Source of the DNA: Lysobacteraceae bacterium
Lineage (GTDB): Bacteria; Pseudomonadota; Gammaproteobacteria; Xanthomonadales; Xanthomonadaceae
Direction of reading: 5' to 3'
Assembly: GCA_003241895.1 (NCBI GenBank)
Contig: QBLY01000003.1
Span: forward strand, 150,053 to 214,052
DNA: 64,000 nucleotides
In this document: in pieces, positions 1-6,461 of the stretch
How the letters are laid out: every line of letters begins with the position of its first letter
Position numbering within the stretch: the stretch's first letter is position 1
Program-made: the position numbers and the translations under genes
Notes under the pieces: generated by a model
What the model was told of the DNA's origin: nothing
Seen by the model: only the letters and a program-made list of their open reading frames with translations
Database searches by the model: none

Positions 1-436
1 CCAGTTCGGCGTGCAGGGCCAGCCAGCCGCGCTCGGCGGCCTGCGCGGCGATCTCGGCGCGCAGCGCCGGGTCGGCCGCGGGCATGTCCGACAGGCCGTT
101 GAGCAGCGCGCTGAAATACAGCCCGGTGCCGCCCACCAGCAGCGGCACCCGGCCGCGCGCGGCCAGGGCCTGCATGGGCGGCAGCGCTTCGCGGGCGAAG
201 TCGGCAGCGGAAAACACCTCGTGCGGATCGCGCACGTCCACCAGGTGGTGCGGCGCCAGCGCCAGCGTGGCCGCGTCGGGCTTGGCGGCGCCGATGTCCA
301 GGCCGCGGTACACCAGCGCCGAATCCACGCTGATCACCTGCGTGTCCAACTGCTGCGCCCAGTCCACCGCCAGCGCGGTCTTGCCCGAAGCCGTCGGGCC
401 CATCAGGGCGATGGCGAGCGGGCGCTGGTCGTGCAC
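1..436 (-). CDS. miaA: tRNA dimethylallyltransferase MiaA, 5' part (runs off the window)
   Basis: MiaA transfers a dimethylallyl group to A37 of tRNAs that read UNN codons. The reading frame is open to the left window edge, so about 145 N-terminal codons are visible and the C-terminus is missing. The ORF track does not list it because the stop lies outside. Seen: P-loop GPTASGKT near residue 12, the [18 protein letters not shown] substrate-binding segment and [10 protein letters not shown], all MiaA signatures. The start is forced: the GTG at 434-436 is preceded by CCC and then an in-frame TGA at 440-442. No strong Shine-Dalgarno is visible, so translation may be coupled to the small upstream ORF that ends 3 nt before it. 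Confidence 0.93.
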   Translation of the reverse strand, partial: MHDQRPLAIALMGPTASGKTALAVDWAQQLDTQVISVDSALVYRGLDIGAAKPDAATLALAPHHLVDVRDPHEVFSAADFAREALPPMQALAARGRVPLLVGGTGLYFSALLNGLSDMPAADPALRAEIAAQAAERGWLALHAEL

Positions 437-439
437 GGG

Positions 440-556
440 TCAGGCACCGCCGACACAAAGTGCGCCCGGCAGGCAGTGCCAGGCCGCGAAACCAATGCCC
501 GTCATGCCCGCGATGTAGATCGCGAAGCTGATGTGCAGCGGGGACAGCTGGTTCAT
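440..556 (-). pseudogene. 38-codon ORF resembling the first membrane helix of PutP (SSS symporter remnant)
   Basis: This short ORF begins with ATG and ends in TGA 3 nt before the miaA GTG, in the same frame as miaA. Its predicted peptide contains FAIYIAGMTGIGFAAW, which closely resembles TM1 of Na+/proline symporters (E. coli PutP, recalled as FCVYIFGMILIGFIAW, about 10 of 16 identical). It then reads LPGALCVGG, similar to the conserved LPGAVFLSG that lies some 45 residues further on in PutP. I infer an internal deletion or decay product of a putP-like gene. It could alternatively be a functional one-helix small protein or a translated leader of miaA. The Shine-Dalgarno is weak. Confidence 0.5.
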
Positions 557-611
557 GGTGGCTCGTCGGCTGGCTGGGGCCGGGCAAGCTTACCGCGCGT
601 CGCGATAGTGA

Positions 612-641
612 TTGAAAGCCATGCATCTGCCGGGCTAACCT
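612..641 (+). promoter_or_regulatory. weak candidate sigma70 promoter for the beta-helix pair
   Basis: TTGAAA (612-617), an 18-nt spacer and TAACCT (636-641) lie about 50 nt upstream of the ATG at 691, in the 134-nt divergent gap. Match quality is modest. Confidence 0.22.
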
Positions 642-690
642 TTCCCGGGCTTCGACGCCCCCGCTCCGCCCTCTTCCAAAGGCCTACCGC

Positions 691-1596
691 ATGAAGCTGC
701 ACCCCCTCGGCCTCGGCCTGTTCGCGCTGACCGCGCTTTCCATCAATCCTGCCGCCGCCTGCACCGTCATAGCTTCCATCCCGGCGGTGCTGACCCAGCC
801 GGGCACCTACTGCCTGGCATCGGACCACACGTTTGCTGCGGCTGCAGGCAACGCGATCACGATCGCCAGCGACGACGTTTCGATTGATTGCCGCCAGCAG
901 CTGATCACCGGCACCGCCGGCACGGCCACCTTGGCTGTAGGCGTCGCGGCCATGAACCGCAGCAACATCACCGTCAGGAACTGCAAGATCGGGGGATTCC
1001 ATTCCGGGATCAGGGTCAACGAGGACGGTACGCTGCCCAGGCGCCCCAGCGGCACGGTGGTCGAGTCGAACCAGCTGATCCGAAACACACAGCTGGGGAT
1101 ATTGGTGGCGACCAATGGGAGTATCGTCCGCGACAACCTGGTCTTTGCCACCGGCGGCAACACCCTTGGCCTGTCAACCGCCGGCATCCGGGTTCGCGGC
1201 AGCGTGGATGTTGCGCGCAATGACGTGCAATCCCCATTTGGCCCCGCCTCCGGGCCAGCTGACACCTTCGGCATCTTCGCCACCCATGGCAACGGTGGCG
1301 TCATCGAGAATAATCGCGTCCGCTCCATAGCCTCGAGCCGGGCGCAATACGGCATCGCCGTTTTTGCACCGGGCGGAGCCATCCTCAGGAACAACACCTT
1401 GCACAACCGATATTATTCAGCCACGAATTATGAGGTTGCCTACGCGTGCATTGGCAGCCGCACGGTGATCGAGGGCAATACCAGCTACGGCTTCGCAAAT
1501 GGGCAAGTTAACTGCGAACAGCTGGCAGGCAACACGTTTATCTTGGGAGATACTTTCACGCCCGAGAGTGCCAACGACCAAGGGGCGTCCAAGTGA
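691..1596 (+). CDS. exported right-handed parallel beta-helix repeat protein, copy 1
   Basis: The 301-residue protein has a Sec signal peptide ending near residue 23 (NPAAA before CTV). The rest is a series of short N- and V-rich turns (NITVRNCKIGGF, VVESNQLIRNT, GNTLGLSTAGIRVRG, VIENNRVRSI, ILRNNTLHNR) typical of the pectin-lyase-like parallel beta-helix fold (Beta_helix/NosD-type). Such proteins are secreted or outer-surface and often bind or cleave polysaccharides, but I see no catalytic signature that fixes an activity. The next gene overlaps it by GTGA and is a paralogue, so the two are co-translated. Function unknown. Confidence 0.8.
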   Translation: MKLHPLGLGLFALTALSINPAAACTVIASIPAVLTQPGTYCLASDHTFAAAAGNAITIASDDVSIDCRQQLITGTAGTATLAVGVAAMNRSNITVRNCKIGGFHSGIRVNEDGTLPRRPSGTVVESNQLIRNTQLGILVATNGSIVRDNLVFATGGNTLGLSTAGIRVRGSVDVARNDVQSPFGPASGPADTFGIFATHGNGGVIENNRVRSIASSRAQYGIAVFAPGGAILRNNTLHNRYYSATNYEVAYACIGSRTVIEGNTSYGFANGQVNCEQLAGNTFILGDTFTPESANDQGASK

Positions 1597-2465
1597 GCCG
1601 CGTCGCCCGCGCCATCGCAGTGGTCGCGCTGGTGCTGCCGGCCGTCGGGACGGCCCAGCAGTGCACCCCGATACCGAGTTTGCCCGCAGTGATCAGTCAA
1701 TCCGGCAGCTACTGCCTTGGCCGCAGCCACGTGGTTGCCATCGGTAACGGCGCCAACGTCGCCGCCATCCAGATCGACGCCAACGACGTCACGCTGGATT
1801 GCCGCGGAAACACCATCGACGGGAGGCTGCCGGAAAATGCTGTGTCCCGGAGCAGCGGAATCAGCGCCACCAGCCGTAAGAACATCATCGTTAGAAACTG
1901 CTCCGTCCGCGGGTTCCGTAACGGGGTCAGCTTCACCCAGAACCAGCTAATCGCGTTCACCAACACCGGGCTGGTGGTCGAGGACAACCGCTTCGATGGC
2001 AGCCAGGTGCTCGGAATCGGCGTTAGCGGCGACAACAGCGTGGTCAGGCGCAACATCGTTACCAACATAGGCGGCAGCGGCCAACAGTTCGCCGGCGGCA
2101 TCGCCACGGGGCACCAAACGGACGTGGTCGACAACCTGATTGATGGCGTGACGAGCAGCGGCGATTATGTGTTCGGTATCAACCAAGCTGGAGCATCGGG
2201 CTCGGTCGTGTCCGGTAACCACGTGCGCAACTTGGCCAGCGCAGGCAGTGCGTATGGCATCGCCGTCTACTACAGTGAATACCGCACGTCGTTGGAGATC
2301 CGCGACAACGTCATCTCAAATCTCGCTCCCGGACCGGACTCAACGGCCATCGTCTGCGGAAGTAACGGGTCGCACATCGCCATTGGCAACCTGGCGACCG
2401 GCTATGCCAGGGTCATCGGCGACTACTGCGTCGACGGTGGCGGCAACCGGGGCGGCACGGACTGA
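1593..2465 (+). CDS. exported right-handed parallel beta-helix repeat protein, copy 2
   Basis: The 290-residue protein is a paralogue of the preceding gene. The mature N-termini align (CTPIPSLPAVISQSGSYCLG against CTVIASIPAVLTQPGTYCLA), and the same DVTLDCRGN, IIVRNCSVRGFRNG and VVEDNRF turn repeats follow. The signal peptide runs to about residue 21 (VGTAQ). The start is GTG at 1593, overlapping the TGA of copy 1, so translation is probably coupled. A GC-rich hairpin follows the stop. Substrate and role are unknown; the pair may be a recent lineage-specific duplication. Confidence 0.8.
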   Translation: MSRVARAIAVVALVLPAVGTAQQCTPIPSLPAVISQSGSYCLGRSHVVAIGNGANVAAIQIDANDVTLDCRGNTIDGRLPENAVSRSSGISATSRKNIIVRNCSVRGFRNGVSFTQNQLIAFTNTGLVVEDNRFDGSQVLGIGVSGDNSVVRRNIVTNIGGSGQQFAGGIATGHQTDVVDNLIDGVTSSGDYVFGINQAGASGSVVSGNHVRNLASAGSAYGIAVYYSEYRTSLEIRDNVISNLAPGPDSTAIVCGSNGSHIAIGNLATGYARVIGDYCVDGGGNRGGTD

Positions 2466-2475
2466 ATCGGGACTA

Positions 2476-2499
2476 CCCGGGGCCCGGCAAGGCCCCGGG
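2476..2499 (+). terminator. GC-rich hairpin after the beta-helix pair
   Basis: CCCGGGGCC, loop CGGCAA, GGCCCCGGG form a perfect 9-bp stem 11 nt after the stop. No T-run follows, so it is either a weak intrinsic terminator or an mRNA 3' end stabiliser. Confidence 0.4.
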
Positions 2500-2529
2500 A
2501 AGAACCGGCGCCCAAGTCAAGGGGCCGGC

Positions 2530-2575
2530 TGTCCACACAGCCTGTGGACAAGTACGGTGGAACCCCTGTGGATGG
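2530..2575. repeat. inverted repeat with DnaA-box-like 9-mers
   Basis: TGTCCACA, 5-nt spacer CAGCC and TGTGGACA form a perfect 8-bp dyad at 2530-2550. CTGTGGATG follows about 16 nt later. CTGTCCACA, TGTGGACAA and TGTGGATGG each resemble the DnaA box TTATCCACA/TGTGGATAA with one to three mismatches. It lies between convergent genes. Confidence 0.35.
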
Positions 2576-2639
2576 ATCGCCACGCGGCCCGCGCAGCGCG
2601 GCTGTCAAGCGGATTGGCCAAGGATTGACCAGGCTGTAA

Positions 2640-3539
2640 TCAATCGTCGTCGGGCCACTTGGGCGCAGCCGGTTTGGCGGGTTTTGCCACCGGCCCGGGC
2701 AGCGCGGCGACGGCCGCCCACACCTTCATGGCGTCCACCGTTGCAGCAACGTCGTGAACGCGGATCAGGCGCGCGCCGTACTCGGCGGACAGAACCGCGG
2801 CGGCCACCGAGGCATGCACGCGCTCGTCCACCGCGCGGCCGGTCAAGTCGCCCAGGCTGCGTTTGCGCGACAGCCCCGCCAGCACGGGCACGCCCAGGTC
2901 GCTGAAGCGACCCAACTGCCGCAGCAGCAGCAGGTTGTGCTGCAGGGTCTTGCCGAAGCCGAAGCCCGGGTCGACCACCAGGTTCTTCTTGGCAATGCCC
3001 GCCATTTCGCAGGCGAACAGGCGCTCGGCCAGGAATCGGTGCACGTCGGCCACCACGTCGCCATAGCGCGGGTCGTCCTGCATTGCGCCCGGCTCGCCCA
3101 GCATGTGCATCAGCACCACCGGCACGCCGGCGGCGGCGGCGGCATCAAGTGCGCCTTCGCGGCGCAGCGCGTAAACGTCGTTGATCAGGCCGGCGCCGGC
3201 GGCGACGGCGGCGCGCATCACTTCCGGTTTCGAAGTATCTACCGAGACAACCACCGTGGTCTCGCGCGCCAACCGCTCGATCACGGGAATCACGCGCGCC
3301 AGCTCTTCGTCGAGGCTGATCGCCTCGGCGCCGGGCCGGGTCGATTCACCGCCCACGTCCAGCACGTCGGCGCCTTCGTCGGCCAGTCGCCTTCCATGCG
3401 CCACCGCCGCCTCCAGACTGCCGTGCTGGCCACCGTCGGAAAACGAATCGGGCGTGACGTTGACGATGCCCACCACGTTCGGACGGTCGAGCCTAAGCAC
3501 GCGGCCGGCGCAATCGAGCTGCGGGACGGTATCGAACAT
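2640..3539 (-). CDS. folP: dihydropteroate synthase
   Basis: FolP condenses 7,8-dihydropterin pyrophosphate with p-aminobenzoate in folate synthesis; it is the sulfonamide target. The 299-residue protein has GIVNVTPDSFSDGG near the N-terminus, the DVGGESTRPGA loop, the pterin-pocket segments NDVYAL and VLMHM, DPGFGFGKT, SRKR and the C-terminal RVHDV. The TIM-barrel length is normal apart from about 25 extra Pro/Ala/Lys residues at the C-terminus. It starts 52 nt downstream of the exported-protein operon on the same strand and could be its last gene, although the functions are unrelated. Confidence 0.97.
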   Translation of the reverse strand: MFDTVPQLDCAGRVLRLDRPNVVGIVNVTPDSFSDGGQHGSLEAAVAHGRRLADEGADVLDVGGESTRPGAEAISLDEELARVIPVIERLARETTVVVSVDTSKPEVMRAAVAAGAGLINDVYALRREGALDAAAAAGVPVVLMHMLGEPGAMQDDPRYGDVVADVHRFLAERLFACEMAGIAKKNLVVDPGFGFGKTLQHNLLLLRQLGRFSDLGVPVLAGLSRKRSLGDLTGRAVDERVHASVAAAVLSAEYGARLIRVHDVAATVDAMKVWAAVAALPGPVAKPAKPAAPKWPDDD

Positions 3540-3591
3540 GACGGCACCTGCAAGGCGGGAATGGACGGCATGGTAGCCGGTGCGGGCCCGC

Positions 3592-4344
3592 TTACGGCAA
3601 TACGTCGATCACGGGCCAGCCCAGGTCGCGGTTGACGGGCGATTCGCCGCTGCCGATGAACTCGAACAGTTCGCTCAGCGGCACCAGGCCGACGCGATGC
3701 AGTGTGAGTCGAATGCGCACCTGGCTCTGGTCGGGGCTCATCCACTGAACATCGGTGATCGGGGCTCCAGCGCCCTGCAGCGCCGCGGCGCCCGAGCGAA
3801 CGCGCAGCCCGCCCAGCTGGCGGCCGGCCAGCGTGAACGTGCGCTCCTCGCCCATGCGCGCGCCCTCGCTGGATTCGGCCTGCCGGGGGTTGAGGAAGCC
3901 GTGGCTGGCGATCACATGCAGCGTAGCCTTTTCGTCACTGCGCCCGATTCCGAACAGCGGCGATCGCTGCATCACCAACGTATAGGCGCCCGGCTGTTCT
4001 ATCGCGGGCAGTCGCACCGACACGAAGGCACCACCCGCCGCCGGTACGCAGTGCGCGGAGGGTGGGATGCCGTTACCCCCGACCGACAGCAGCCTACCGC
4101 CCGTGACCACCGCACCGTCGGCCGACACGGCGCTTGCTGACACCACGAACTCCAAGCCTTCGCCACGCACGCCCACCACGCATGGCACTCCGGCGTAACA
4201 AACTTCTGGCGCACGTCGGCCGGGACGCGGCTCCAAGTCGGGGCACAGACGCTGCGACTGCACGGCCGCAGTCGCGGATGCCGCGGTGAGCGCCGATACG
4301 GCGGCCAGTGCGTGCAGCGTGGCCCTGGGCAGAACACTGCTCAC
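3592..4344 (-). CDS. exported Cys-containing protein of unknown function (paralogue B)
   Basis: The chosen GTG start at 4344 gives 250 residues with a Sec signal peptide ending about residue 26 (AASATA). The longer track ORF overlaps the upstream gene and is unlikely; GTG 4365 is an alternative. The mature part shares a pattern with the next gene upstream: a CPxL start, VCYxGxxC, a later HCVPA and a closing LGWPVIDVLP. Four cysteines are conserved between the two, which suggests disulfides in the periplasm. The beta-rich, TIG/Ig-like look is my inference. It is the last gene of the secretin operon and has no recognised family. Confidence 0.7.
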   Translation of the reverse strand: MSSVLPRATLHALAAVSALTAASATAAVQSQRLCPDLEPRPGRRAPEVCYAGVPCVVGVRGEGLEFVVSASAVSADGAVVTGGRLLSVGGNGIPPSAHCVPAAGGAFVSVRLPAIEQPGAYTLVMQRSPLFGIGRSDEKATLHVIASHGFLNPRQAESSEGARMGEERTFTLAGRQLGGLRVRSGAAALQGAGAPITDVQWMSPDQSQVRIRLTLHRVGLVPLSELFEFIGSGESPVNRDLGWPVIDVLP

Positions 4345-4411
4345 GACGCCGGCTCGCCAGGGCACACAACGTACCGTCCGCGACCTGCAGGCCCGTCCAA
4401 GCGCGATCCGA

Positions 4412-5335
4412 TCAAGGCTGCACTTCGATGCGCGGCCAGCCAAAATCGTTGTTGATGGCGGGCGTGACAACGATACCCGGCGACGGCGGAACAAACTCGA
4501 AATAGTCTTCCAGATTGACGGTGCCGGCACGCAGCACGTTCACCCGGATCCGCACGCTGTCGAAACGCGCGGAGACGATTTCGAACGGCTTCGGGTCGAA
4601 AGTAATCTGCTGTGCGTTGACCGGCAGCGTGGCTGCCGTCCCATTCCCCACGCGCGCGGCCATACGCCCTGCCAGCGTGCCCGATCCAGGCGCTGGCGCA
4701 GCGCCCGGCGATGGGCTGCTGACTGCTGCCGGAAACGGCTGGCGCACGCCCGCCTTCACGCGCAGCTGTTGCAAGCCGCGCCCAGCGATGTCCAGCTCTC
4801 GCACTTGGCCGGCGGGCGCCGTGAAGGGCTGGCGACCCGAGGCCGATAGATTGAGGAAGTTGCCGCCGTTGCGGATTTCCAGCGGGATGGAGTCGCTGTG
4901 GCGGTTTAACCCGATATTGCCGATGCGCTTGACTTCAAGAATGTGGTTCCCAGGCGTAACGATGTCCTCGAGGCGTATCGCCACGTAGCCCTGTCGGGTC
5001 TTGCTGGCAGGAGGGACGCACTGTTCGCGCGCACGGATGTCGGCACCGGTCTCGGCGATGGAGACACGGGTTTTTGCACCGGGATAGACGGGGCCGTCAG
5101 TGTGGAGCAGCACAGTGTCGGTCAGGTCGAGCCAATGGCCGCGAAGGCCGGCGATGCAGTCGAAGCCGGTGTAGCAGACGTCGGGAATCGTTCGGCCCGC
5201 TTCGATCTGCACGCTGTTGCCCAATCGGGGGCAGACGTTGTAATCATTCAGTCCGGCAAAGGCTGGAGTTCCCATCAATAGACTGGCACACAACGCCAAC
5301 GCCAGACGGGGCGTGGTCGGCATCAAGGTTGTCAT
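4412..5335 (-). CDS. exported Cys-containing protein of unknown function (paralogue A)
   Basis: The start at ATG 5335 is preferred over the track GTG at 5344 because AAGGAG sits 8 nt upstream of 5335 but overlaps 5344. The protein has 307 residues and a signal peptide to about residue 27 (TPAFA). The mature protein carries VCPRLG, VCYTGFDC and QCVPPAS, a beta-rich middle (GNHILEVKRIG), a Pro/Ala/Ser-rich linker, and ends NNDFGWPRIEVQP. The spacing of four cysteines and the closing motif match paralogue B. It may be the substrate or an extracellular component of the secretin-like protein encoded upstream; that is inference. Family not recognised. Confidence 0.72.
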   Translation of the reverse strand: MTTLMPTTPRLALALCASLLMGTPAFAGLNDYNVCPRLGNSVQIEAGRTIPDVCYTGFDCIAGLRGHWLDLTDTVLLHTDGPVYPGAKTRVSIAETGADIRAREQCVPPASKTRQGYVAIRLEDIVTPGNHILEVKRIGNIGLNRHSDSIPLEIRNGGNFLNLSASGRQPFTAPAGQVRELDIAGRGLQQLRVKAGVRQPFPAAVSSPSPGAAPAPGSGTLAGRMAARVGNGTAATLPVNAQQITFDPKPFEIVSARFDSVRIRVNVLRAGTVNLEDYFEFVPPSPGIVVTPAINNDFGWPRIEVQP

Positions 5336-5436
5336 CGGATTCACTCCTTCAGACGCCGCGTGGTCTCATGCACCACCACGGCAAGGGGGTAACGCTACCG
5401 AACCCCGCCCGTACGCGAGGCCCGGCAGCGGGGGGG

Positions 5437-5970
5437 CTATTCGCAGATCTTGAGAGACGGGCGGGCGATGTTTTCCCACGGGTAGGCACCCCGCGAGCGG
5501 CTGCTGCAGCAGTGCTGGGTGTCGTTGCTATGCACGCCGGAGCCGCGGTTTGCGCAATATTTCGAGCGCACCACGTCGCCGGTGTTATTGACGAGGTTGG
5601 TTTCTATCATCCGGGTCCACTGGTAACCCCAGATCGCGCGGTCGACGGACTTGGTCCAGGCCAGGGTGCATGACGTGGAACTTTCGTTGCCGCCGCACAT
5701 TTTTCCGTTAGGATTGTCCGCGCAGCAGGGATCGTGCGACAGGCTGCCGCCACTGACTTTGCACAGGCCGAACCCGGCGAAATGTACGCAGAACGCGACA
5801 CGCGGCATTTGACCAATCGTCCAATTGCCGCAACCCTGCCCGGATGCGCCGAAGCAGAATTCCGGCCCTGCGGCGCGCGCCTGAGACACCGGCGCCATCG
5901 TGGCGGAAACAATCACAAGCAGGGCCAGCGCCAAGGCGCGCAGGCCGGAGTTCTTGATCAGGGAAGTCAT
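5437..5970 (-). CDS. Cys-rich exported protein of unknown function
   Basis: The track starts at 5973, but AAGGAG is 6 nt from the ATG at 5970 and only 3 nt from 5973, so 5970 is preferred (177 residues). A signal peptide ends near SQARA. The mature part of about 145 residues has many cysteines: CFGASGQGCGNW, FCVHFAGFGLC, DPCCADNPNGKMCGG, SCTLAW, KYCANRG, QHCCSS and the terminal KICE. This indicates several disulfides in an extracytoplasmic protein. It sits between the small exported protein and paralogue A in one transcription unit. I recognise no family. Confidence 0.75.
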   Translation of the reverse strand: MTSLIKNSGLRALALALLVIVSATMAPVSQARAAGPEFCFGASGQGCGNWTIGQMPRVAFCVHFAGFGLCKVSGGSLSHDPCCADNPNGKMCGGNESSTSCTLAWTKSVDRAIWGYQWTRMIETNLVNNTGDVVRSKYCANRGSGVHSNDTQHCCSSRSRGAYPWENIARPSLKICE

Positions 5971-5981
5971 CATCGTCTCCT

Positions 5982-6461
5982 TCAGCGGGTGCGACGGACG
6001 GTGGAGCCGTCCGAGGCGGTCAGGGTGTTGTCATCCACCATCGCAAAGCTCAAGCGCGTCATCGCGGTTTCCTTGCTTTCCTCCGGATCACCAGGGGCGC
6101 GCTCCAGCACGAGGGTGAACACCTTTCCATCGCCCTCCACCACCGCATAACGGCCGCTGGCCAGGGGCTGCTTTTCCTGGTCCTTGAACACCGAACTGCG
6201 AACGCGCGTTCCGTAGCTGCCGTCGGCGCGGAACTCGATCAGGGTGGTCACCGTCTCATTGGTTTCCTTATCGCCCTGGCGCTCGATGCCCCAAGTGCCG
6301 AAGAGACGCTTGGCCATGTCGCCAGGCTTGGCCTGCGTCGCGCCGGATAGGGAACGCAGTTCCGGCGCTGCCTTGCCAATTTCCTGAGCAAAAGCGCCGG
6401 ACGTGACGAAGCAAACGGACAGCAGAACGCCGCAAAGCGGTCGGGTGGATCGACGGTTCAT
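5982..6461 (-). CDS. small exported protein, lipocalin-like by appearance
   Basis: The 159-residue protein has a strong Shine-Dalgarno (AAGGAGG, 7 nt from ATG) and a signal peptide ending about residue 25 (SGAFA). The mature region contains LFGTWGIERQG followed by TLIEFRADGSYGTRVRSS, RYAVVEGDGKVFTLVLE and LTASDGSTVRRTR. That GxW-then-beta-strand pattern resembles small lipocalin-like or heat-shock HslJ-type beta barrels, but I cannot assign a family. Its start overlaps the secretin stop by ATGA, so translation is coupled. Confidence 0.72.
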   Translation of the reverse strand: MNRRSTRPLCGVLLSVCFVTSGAFAQEIGKAAPELRSLSGATQAKPGDMAKRLFGTWGIERQGDKETNETVTTLIEFRADGSYGTRVRSSVFKDQEKQPLASGRYAVVEGDGKVFTLVLERAPGDPEESKETAMTRLSFAMVDDNTLTASDGSTVRRTR

